From assembly GCA_036562565.1 (NCBI GenBank), contig DATCJY010000025.1, forward strand, positions 1 through 6,307: a stretch of DNA of 6,307 bases. The letters are read 5' to 3'. A program made the position numbers and the translations under genes. Below are positions 1 through 6,100 of this stretch, piece by piece. A model generated the notes under the pieces. The model ran no database searches. It saw nothing but the letters and a program-made list of their open reading frames with translations, and was not told the origin of the DNA. How positions within the stretch are numbered: position 1 is the first letter of the stretch; each line of letters begins with the position of its first letter. The stretch comes from DATCJY01 sp036562565. Its GTDB lineage: Bacteria; Bacteroidota; Bacteroidia; Flavobacteriales_D; Sanyastnellaceae.

Positions 1-247
1 CGTACTGAACTTCCACGGTTCGGACGATAGCTACTATGAAGAATGGTTTGAAGAAGTGAATGAAAATGACGGCTGGATAGCATTGCTCAACTTCCGCGAT
101 CACGTGCTCTATGATTTGAAAGCCTGCAACATTGACAGCTATTTTGTTTTGGGCGGAAAACTGAACGAAGTGGCTTGGCGAACAATGAACCCTGAGCAAC
201 TTTTTGATGCAATTGAGTCGCAAGTACAGCGCAGGTTATCGATATGA
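1..247 (+). CDS. C-terminal fragment of an unrecognised protein (5' end beyond window)
   Basis: The frame is open from base 2 to a TGA at 245-247, giving 81 residues with no stop upstream, so this is the end of a gene that begins outside the window. A GTG at 56 is in frame but lies inside this open stretch and is not needed as a start. The visible part is acidic and aromatic-rich near its beginning (GSDDSYYEEWFEEVNENDGW), has a hydrophobic stretch (IALLNF), and ends in a likely helix (PEQLFDAIESQVQRRLSI). No signal peptide, membrane segment or known catalytic motif is visible, and I do not recognise the family. It reads like the end of a soluble globular domain, but that is an impression only. 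Its last 12 bases overlap the 3' end of the oppositely oriented NUDIX gene, so the two are convergent. That it is coding is fairly likely from the uninterrupted frame; its function is unknown. Confidence 0.6.
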   Translation, partial: VLNFHGSDDSYYEEWFEEVNENDGWIALLNFRDHVLYDLKACNIDSYFVLGGKLNEVAWRTMNPEQLFDAIESQVQRRLSI

Positions 248-694
248 TCCTATGAAGCGCTGAATAGCCACGCGGTCAGTAGGAAACGAAAAATCATCCG
301 CACACAAATCACTCAATGCTACCCAGCGAAAAGATTCTTCGTTATGGATGGTCTGGAGAAAATCAAATCGCTTGGTAGATGTTCTGAAGCGTGGTTCGTC
401 TTTGAGCCGCACTTGGTAATAAATCGCAATGATTTGATGAGCCGGGTTGAATTGTGATTGCACGAAAATGTCAGTCGTATAGAAATGACGCACGACCTCA
501 ATCTCCTGTCCGAGCTCTTCCTTTGCCTCGCGCAAGGCGGCATCTACAGGACTCTCACCAAACTCCAACCCACCACCGGGCAGCTTTGTGTAATGTTTGC
601 CGCGAATGATTTCATCCGAAATCAGTAAACCCTTGCTTTCATCAAAAAGCAAGAGATAAACGCGAACATTGAAATAATTGATGGTGTTATGCAT
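236..694 (-). CDS. NUDIX hydrolase (substrate unknown)
   Basis: A 152-residue single-domain NUDIX protein, expected to hydrolyse a nucleoside diphosphate linked to another moiety using Mg2+ or Mn2+ in the cytoplasm. The Nudix box is clear at residues 41-63: G41, five residues, E47, seven residues, then R55-E56-A57-K58-E59-E60-L61-G62. The metal-binding REAKEE core is intact. The final position, usually a bulky hydrophobic residue, is Q63, a mild deviation. The box is preceded by the usual KLPGGG loop and a beta strand (VRVYLLLFDE). The C-terminal part, with an FRWVALSDL strand-helix, matches the fold's end. Substrate cannot be read from sequence; nucleotide clean-up or ADP-ribose-type substrates are both possible. 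The ATG lies 3 nt after the mnmD stop with no Shine-Dalgarno, so it is probably translated from the mnmD transcript. Its stop overlaps the convergent gene at 1-247. Confidence 0.9.
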   Translation of the reverse strand: MHNTINYFNVRVYLLLFDESKGLLISDEIIRGKHYTKLPGGGLEFGESPVDAALREAKEELGQEIEVVRHFYTTDIFVQSQFNPAHQIIAIYYQVRLKDEPRFRTSTKRFDFLQTIHNEESFRWVALSDLCADDFSFPTDRVAIQRFIGSYR

Positions 695-697
695 GAA

Positions 698-1378
698 TCA
701 ACATTTAGTGGCGCGCAACATTTCTCTTTTTCCCGGAGGCCCTTTTAATCGCTCCACATGGAAACCTGCAGCTTCCAGATTTCTACGTACTTGGCCTTTT
801 GCACAATAAGTCACCAGCACACCGCCTTGATTCATGAGTGTTGCCATTTTTTCAAAAATGGGAAGCCCCCACATTTCCGGTTGGACAGGCGGTCCAAAAG
901 CATCGTAGTAAACAAGGTTGAATTTTTTATCTGTTGCAAAATCTTGAAAAGTGGTTTGAACCTTTTCCAAGATGAAGTCTTCTTCAATTCTCACCGGTTC
1001 ATTCCACGCAGCGTGATGCATGTTTAGGAATGCATCCCGCAAAGATTCCTGCGCCTTATCCGCAAAGTTGAGAAGACGATAAGTTTCTTCAGGTAAAGGA
1101 AATGTTTCCAGCGAAGTACAATGTGCTGAAACAGCTTTTCCTTGTAAGGCTTTTAGTGTCAGCCAAATATTGAGTCCTGTTCCGAAACCCACCTCGAGCA
1201 AACGAATGTCACGCGTATGTTGCAACACATGCATCAAACCCATTTGAATAAAAACGTGCTCGGATTCTTGCACTGCACCATGGCGTGAGTGATAGGTTTC
1301 GTTTAAACCCGGAACGAACAGAGAATGGCTTCCATCTTCTGTTACAATCATTTTTACCACCTCGTTATTTTCGTCCAT
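698..1378 (-). CDS. mnmD: tRNA (5-methylaminomethyl-2-thiouridine34) methyltransferase, stand-alone MnmD
   Basis: A 226-residue SAM-dependent Rossmann methyltransferase corresponding to the N-terminal half of Escherichia coli MnmC. The family methylates nm5(s2)U34 to mnm5(s2)U34 in the anticodon of tRNAs reading split codon boxes, after MnmE-MnmG has acted. Visible landmarks in order: DGSHSLFVPGLNETYHS (15-31), GAVQESEHVFI (34-44), SAM-binding motif I LLEVGFGTGLN (60-70), an acidic strand end SLE (89-91), the active-site strand YYDAFGPPVQPEMW (157-170) and the C-terminal TYCAKGQVRRNLEAAGF (190-206) with KGPPGKREML (212-221). The FAD-dependent oxidase half of MnmC is absent, so the enzyme needs MnmEG to supply the aminomethyl form directly. 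It heads a two-gene unit with the NUDIX gene. The start is uncertain: the ATG at 1378 has no ribosome site, whereas M10 (codon 1349-1351) has GAGGTG six bases upstream and sits nearer the conserved start of the family. Confidence 0.92.
   Translation of the reverse strand: MDENNEVVKMIVTEDGSHSLFVPGLNETYHSRHGAVQESEHVFIQMGLMHVLQHTRDIRLLEVGFGTGLNIWLTLKALQGKAVSAHCTSLETFPLPEETYRLLNFADKAQESLRDAFLNMHHAAWNEPVRIEEDFILEKVQTTFQDFATDKKFNLVYYDAFGPPVQPEMWGLPIFEKMATLMNQGGVLVTYCAKGQVRRNLEAAGFHVERLKGPPGKREMLRATKC
1358..1363 (-). promoter_or_regulatory. Shine-Dalgarno-like GAGGTG before alternative mnmD start
   Basis: Reading the minus strand, GAGGTG stands six bases before the in-frame ATG at 1349-1351. It is complementary to the usual 16S rRNA 3' end and well spaced. 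It also encodes Glu-Val if translation begins at 1378, so it may be chance. It is the only good ribosome-binding match I found before any candidate start in the window and would shorten MnmD to 217 residues. Bacteroidota often initiate without such a site, which weakens the argument. Confidence 0.35.
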
Positions 1379-1409
1379 AAATCACAGTTTTACACACTTC
1401 GCTGTCCAG

Positions 1410-1438
1410 AGAAATTATGATGACCGGCATAACACAAG
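1410..1438 (-). promoter_or_regulatory. Possible Bacteroidota-type promoter for mnmD
   Basis: On the minus strand a CTTG (1438-1435) is followed after 17 bases by TAATTTCT (1417-1410). This resembles the Bacteroidota vegetative pattern of TTTG and TAnnTTTG, with mismatches in both boxes. It lies 32 bp upstream of the first mnmD ATG in the divergent intergenic region and overlaps the left arm of the inverted repeat there. No comparably spaced pair was found for the peptidase on the other strand. The match is weak and by eye. Confidence 0.22.
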
Positions 1439-1471
1439 CACTGCTGTGCCGTTACTTTAGCCATCATAATT
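1413..1471. repeat. Imperfect inverted repeat in the divergent mnmD / peptidase intergenic region
   Basis: AATTATGATG (1413-1422) is the exact reverse complement of CATCATAATT (1462-1471). Further in, TAAC (1430-1433) pairs with GTTA (1451-1454), and the core holds GCAC-TGCT-GTGC (1438-1449). The arms thus form a broken stem of about 21 positions with roughly 15 pairs and an inner hairpin. It fills most of the 105-bp divergent gap and ends 12 bp before the peptidase ATG. It could be an operator for a dimeric regulator serving both genes, or a 5' leader hairpin in the peptidase mRNA. The repeat itself is directly visible; its role is not. Confidence 0.55.
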
Positions 1472-1483
1472 ACATAGTTCAAT

Positions 1484-2587
1484 ATGGCAAAGAAACAAAG
1501 CAAATCGAAAAAGGTGACCAATGCCAAATCGTTGGCCTTCTTGGAGAGGTATATCAACAACTCGGCTCCCACGGGCTTTGAACAAACCGGACAACAACTT
1601 TGGCTCGATTATATCCGACCTTATATAGACACACACATCGTTGACACTTATGGTTCCGTAGCGGGCGTTATCAACCCCGATGCTGAATACAAAGTGGTAG
1701 TAGAAGCACATGCCGATGAAATCTCATGGTTTGTGCACTACATCACTTCTGATGGTTTTATCTACTTGAGAAGAAACGGTGGCAGCGACCACATGATTGC
1801 TCCGAGTAAGCGTGTAAACATTTATACAGAAAAAGGAATTGTAAAAGGTGTATTTGGATGGCCTGCGATTCACGTGCGCGAACCGGGTAAAGAAGAATCA
1901 CCAAGCATGAAGAACATCTTCTTGGATGTGGGTTGTGTAAGCAAAGAAGAAGTTGAAGCATTGGGAATACACGTTGGTTGCGTGTGCACGTTTGAAGACG
2001 AGTTTATGATCTTCAACAACCGTTATTATCTGGGTCGTGCATTGGACAACCGTATCGGTGGATTCATGATAGCCGAGGTTGCCCGCTTACTCAAAGAGAA
2101 CAAAGACAAACTTCCTTTTGGTGTTTACTTCACGAATTCCGTGCAAGAAGAGATTGGGTTGCGCGGTGCTGAAATGATTGCACACCGCATCAAGCCGGAT
2201 GTTGCGATTGTAACAGACGTGTGCCATGACACCCAAACACCGATGATGAACAAAGTGGTGAACGGAGACTTTGCATGTGGTAAAGGACCCGTATTGAGCT
2301 ATGGCCCTGCGGTGCAAAACAACCTTCTCAAGCACATCATCAAGAATGCTGAAAAGGAAAACATTCCGTTCCAACGCGCAGCCGTATCGCGCAGCACCGG
2401 AACCGATACCGATGCATTTGCATACAGCAATGCCGGTGTAGCAAGTGCGCTTATTTCTTTGCCATTGCGCTATATGCACACCACCGTGGAGATGGTACAC
2501 ATGGAAGATGTGGAGAATGTGATTAGGCTCATTTACCACTCTCTCAAAACCATCAAGAACAAACAAGACTGGAGATACATTAAATAA
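1484..2587 (+). CDS. M42 family metallopeptidase (glutamyl/tetrahedral-type aminopeptidase)
   Basis: A 367-residue cytoplasmic dinuclear metalloaminopeptidase of family M42, often mislabelled 'endoglucanase M' or 'cellulase' in databases. Family members form large tetrahedral dodecamers and trim N-terminal residues from short peptides after proteasome-like or Lon/Clp breakdown. All expected metal and catalytic positions are present: H76 and D78 (AHADE), D188 (ALDNRIGG), E222-E223 (SVQEEIGLRGA), D245 (VTDVCHD) and H332 (PLRYMHTTVEMVH). The GTDTDAFAYS motif is at 306-315. The PDZ-like dimerisation insert would lie between about 100 and 175. The usual G after AHxDEI is S81 (EISWFV), which I recall as normal in this Bacteroidota subgroup. 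The N-terminus is a lysine-rich tail (MAKKQSKSKK) with no signal peptide. The ATG is the first in frame after a non-coding region and lacks a Shine-Dalgarno. Transcription diverges from mnmD. Exact substrate preference is not readable. Confidence 0.93.
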   Translation: MAKKQSKSKKVTNAKSLAFLERYINNSAPTGFEQTGQQLWLDYIRPYIDTHIVDTYGSVAGVINPDAEYKVVVEAHADEISWFVHYITSDGFIYLRRNGGSDHMIAPSKRVNIYTEKGIVKGVFGWPAIHVREPGKEESPSMKNIFLDVGCVSKEEVEALGIHVGCVCTFEDEFMIFNNRYYLGRALDNRIGGFMIAEVARLLKENKDKLPFGVYFTNSVQEEIGLRGAEMIAHRIKPDVAIVTDVCHDTQTPMMNKVVNGDFACGKGPVLSYGPAVQNNLLKHIIKNAEKENIPFQRAAVSRSTGTDTDAFAYSNAGVASALISLPLRYMHTTVEMVHMEDVENVIRLIYHSLKTIKNKQDWRYIK

Positions 2588-2601
2588 GATTTTCAATCTT
2601 T

Positions 2602-2648
2602 GCGTGAGTTGTGATAACGGTGTTATCGCAGCTCACGCTTACTTTTTC
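2602..2648 (+). terminator. Probable intrinsic terminator after the M42 peptidase
   Basis: The left arm 2602-2618 and right arm 2622-2638 form a 17-bp stem with only two G-T wobbles (2612/2628 and 2609/2631) around a three-base loop, GGT. A T-rich tail, TTACTTTTTC (2639-2648), follows. The hairpin begins 14 bases after the peptidase stop. A small 5-bp stem, AAGAT/ATCTT (2586-2600), abuts it upstream. The U-tract is interrupted by AC, so termination may be incomplete, which would let some transcripts continue into the next gene. On the minus strand no T-run follows, so it works best in the plus direction. Confidence 0.75.
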
Positions 2649-2661
2649 AACTGAACTCGTT

Positions 2662-3003
2662 ATGGAATTCTTTTCAGAAAATCAGGAGATATTGATTTAT
2701 GTAGGTGCAGCTATTGCTGTGTTGGTAATCGGTTATTTCCAATTCAAAAATGAAATTGCCTTCATGTTTTCAAAGAAGGAGACAGAAGGTACGATTACCA
2801 ATTGGATGTCGGCCACACAAGAAGGCAAGCGGTATTACTATCCGATGATTTCCTACACTCCCGAAGGTCATGAAACCATAACGTTTCGCGCTGAGGAGCG
2901 CAGTGAGGGAAGTCCGATGTACGAACCGGGCACCAAGGTGATTGTTCAATACCTTGAGAAAAAACCTACAATTAGAAAGGTGATTTATCCTGCTAAGCCG
3001 TAA
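2662..3003 (+). CDS. Small membrane-anchored protein with DUF3592-like domain
   Basis: A 113-residue protein starting at ATG 2662. An N-terminal hydrophobic helix at about residues 10-28 (ILIYVGAAIAVLVIGYFQF) is followed by a soluble beta-rich domain. The pattern matches DUF3592: a strand EGTITNW (42-48), YYYPMISYTPEGHETITF (58-75), SPMYEPGTKVIVQYLEKKP (84-102) and a closing strand RKVIYP. Positive residues just after the helix (K29, K38, K39) suggest the domain is cytoplasmic, but this is inference. Function of the domain is not established. The frame is open back to a GTG at 2611, but that codon lies inside the terminator stem, so the longer 130-residue reading is unlikely. The start has no Shine-Dalgarno and sits only 23 bases past the stem, so expression depends on read-through or a promoter within the peptidase end. 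It converges with mfd. Confidence 0.78.
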   Translation: MEFFSENQEILIYVGAAIAVLVIGYFQFKNEIAFMFSKKETEGTITNWMSATQEGKRYYYPMISYTPEGHETITFRAEERSEGSPMYEPGTKVIVQYLEKKPTIRKVIYPAKP

Positions 3004-3014
3004 TAGTAGTTTCG

Positions 3015-3112
3015 AACCGCTTGCATGAGCACTCGAGTTTCCGCTGCGCTTCAACTCGCGCACAAGTGAAGTGGCGCAGGATCGCTCAGCCAATATTATT
3101 CGTTAAGCGGTT
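3015..3112. repeat. Nested inverted repeats between convergent DUF3592-like gene and mfd
   Basis: AACCGCTT (3015-3022) is the exact reverse complement of AAGCGGTT (3105-3112), which covers part of the mfd stop region. Inside, 3021-3030 pairs with 3084-3093 at 8 of 10 positions (TGAGC/GCTCA core). CTGCGC (3044-3049) pairs with GCGCAG (3074-3079), and CTTCA (3049-3053) with TGAAG (3067-3071). A competing pair, CGAGTT (3034-3039) with AACTCG (3053-3058), is also present. The arms are unequal in length, so this is a bulged long hairpin. No T-run follows on either strand, so it is not a textbook terminator, although it may act as a transcript end or processing site for both genes. It could also be a copy of a dispersed intergenic repeat. 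Confidence 0.5.
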
Positions 3113-6100
3113 ACTGCTTGTCCTTCCAACAATGCCTTCAATATTGAAATCGCTTTAGGCAACTCGGTTACGTTATCGAATGAGAAGCGTAAGCTTCCAT
3201 CCTTTTCGTACATCCTACCGGCTGTCGGATTGCGCTTGATGAACTCCAACACATTGGTGAATTTGTCGCTTTGATAGAATGGTGAATCTTCTTTGCTTAT
3301 GAAGTAACCAATCATCTTTCCGCTCTTGAGTACGAGTTTTTCGAAACCGATTTCGCGTGCGAGCCAACGCAAACGCATGGTTTCAATCAATGATTGAGTC
3401 GGTTTAGGAATCTCTCCGAAACGGTCGATGAGGTTGTTGGTGAATGTGGCCATTCCTTCTTCAGTAGTGATATCATCCAGCTCTTTGTAGAGTGCAATAC
3501 GCTCGGTGATGCTGCTTACATAATCGTCCGGGATAAGGATTTCGAAATCGGTTTCCAGCACAGTTTCCTTCACATAGTTCTCCGTCTTCTTGATTTCCTC
3601 TTCGTACAAATCTTTGAAGTGCTCTTGTTTCAATTCATCGATTGCTTCGTTGAGAATTTTTTGATAGGTTTCGAATCCGATGTCGTTGATAAAACCGCTT
3701 TGCTCACCACCGAGCAAGTTACCTGCACCACGAATATCCAAGTCGCGCATCGCGATGTGAAGCCCGGAACCCAAATCACTGAATTGCTCAATGGCTTGTA
3801 GACGTTTGCGCGCTTCATCGGTAAGAGAGTGCAAAGGCGGAGCAAGCAAATAACAAAATGCCTGCTTGTTGTTTCTTCCCACTCGACCGCGCAATTGGTG
3901 CAAATCACTCATGCCGAAATGATGCGCATCATTGATGATAATGGTATTGGCATTGGTAATATCAATACCACTTTCCACAATGGCTGTGCTCACCAATACA
4001 TCATACATTCCCTCAATAAAATTGCTCATCACATCTTCGAGCTCTTCGCCTTTCATCTGTCCGTGTGCGAGACCAATGCGTGCATCAGGGCAAAGGCGCT
4101 GAATCATACCTGCCACCTCTTTGAGGTTCTGTACACGGTTGTGCACAAAGAATACCTGTCCACCGCGTTGTATTTCATAACTCACCGCATCCCGAATCAC
4201 TTCCTCATTAAATGGACACAATTGTGTCTGGATGGGATGGCGGTTAGGCGGAGGAGTTTGAATAATGGACAAGTCGCGCGCACCCATCATTGAGAACTGA
4301 AGTGTGCGTGGAATAGGCGTTGCAGTAAGTGTGAGTGTATCAATGTTTGCACGCAAGGTCTTGAGTTTGTCCTTCACTGCCACACCGAATTTTTGCTCTT
4401 CATCGATAATGAGCAAACCGAGGTCTTTGAATTTTACACGGTTGCCCACAAGGCTATGCGTACCGATGATGATATCGATTTCACCTTTCTCCAAACGCTT
4501 TAATGTATCGGTGACTTGCTTTGCCGTTTTGAAACGGTTGAGATAATCTACCGTTACCGGGAAATCTTTGAAGCGCGCAGAGAAGCTCTTGTAGTGCTGT
4601 AGTGAAAGAATGGTAGTGGGCACAAGCACTGCTACTTGTTTACCGTCTGTTGCCGCTTTGAATGCGGCACGCATTGCGATTTCGGTTTTACCAAAACCAA
4701 CGTCACCGCAGATAAGGCGATCCATAGGTGCCTCAGACTCCATGTCTTCTTTTACAGCTTGCGTTGCCTTGAGTTGGTCAGGTGTGTCCTCATACATAAA
4801 CGATGCTTCCAGCTCTGCCTGCAAATAAGAATCAGGATGGAAAGCAAAACCTTTTGTCGCTTTGCGCTTTGCATAAAGTTTTATCAAATCGAATGCAATC
4901 TCTTTGACCTTTGTTTTGGTCTTGCGCTTCAGGTTTTGCCATGCATTGCTTCCGAGCTTGTCCATGGTGGGCACCGTACCATCCTTGCCCACATATTTGG
5001 AAATGCGGTGCAAGGAGTGAATGCTCACATATAAAATATCGCCACCCTTATAGGTCAAGCGAATGGCTTCCTGTTCTTTGCCATTCACATCAATCTTTTG
5101 CAAGCCGGAGAACTGTCCCACACCATGGTCAATGTGTACCACGTAATCTCCGGGTTGAAGCGCCATGATTTCTTTGAGCGTCATCGCTTCCTTGCTCTTT
5201 TTGAAACCTTCTTTGAGTCTGAAGCGATGGTAACGTTCAAAAATCTGATGGTCAGTATAGAGCAATATTTTATTTTCCTTATCTACAAAGCCCTCTGAAA
5301 GCTCTACAGACAACGGAGAGAAATTAGCAGCATGGTTCTTATCGTCAAAGATTTGATAAAGGCGCTCAATCTGCTTGGGTTGTCCGGCTGCTATGATGTT
5401 TTCATAACCTGCTCTTGAATTGTTGTTCAAATTGGTACTGAGCAAATCAAAATTCTTATTGAATGCCGGTTGCGGTTCCATATCAAAGTGAATGACCGGG
5501 CCATTCACAAACTTGCGCTGTGAACCGAATTCAATCACTGTGCGTTCTTCCAGCTGACGCTGCAATTCATTTTTGGTAACGAACAACTCTTCAGGAGTAT
5601 GATTGGCCATCATTCCGCTCAGCTTTTCATACTGGCGATGTGCTTTCTCAAGTTCTTGCTCCACTTTGGCAAAAGCACCTTCCGCATCTTTCATCCAAAT
5701 AGTAGCCTGTGTGGACATGAACTCAAGGAAAGAAATGCGGGACTCCTCGGAAACATGTTTAGTAATGTTCGGGACGATGGTTGCTTTGGTCATCTTCGCC
5801 ACGCTGAGCTGCGTATCAGGCTCAAATTTGCGGATGCTATCCACCTCATTACCGAACAACTCGATACGATACGGATGGTCGTAACTGAATGAAAAAATAT
5901 CGATGATTCCACCGCGCACCGCATATTGTCCCGGCTCATAGACATAGTCCACTTTTTCAAAACCATATTCCTGCATCCACTCATCCACGAACTCCAAATC
6001 CAATTCATTTCCTTGGGTAATCTCAAATGTGGAGCTTTGCAATTCCTTTTGTGTAATTACCTTTTCGGCAATCGCCTCGGGATAAGTAATGACTGCAGTA

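Noticed and set aside
1453..1460. TACTTTAG as a -7 box for the peptidase promoter.
   Set aside because: It is a near match to TAnnTTTG, but no TTG or TTTG occurs at the right distance upstream and it sits in the inverted repeat, so the support is too thin to call.
2087..2596. 169-codon open frame on the minus strand opposite the peptidase.
   Set aside because: It is antisense to a well-conserved enzyme, its translation is rich in Cys, His and Val without domain pattern, and it is explained by the codon bias of the sense gene.
2611..2613. GTG as the start of the DUF3592-like gene.
   Set aside because: It lies inside the 17-bp stem following the peptidase, and the added residues show no domain character. 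The ATG at 2662 places the membrane helix near the N-terminus as expected.
3829..4293. 154-codon open frame on the plus strand opposite mfd, along with other plus-strand frames at 3394-3801 and 4636-5034.
   Set aside because: All lie fully inside the motor and C-terminal parts of mfd, whose motifs are intact, and their translations resemble no protein family.
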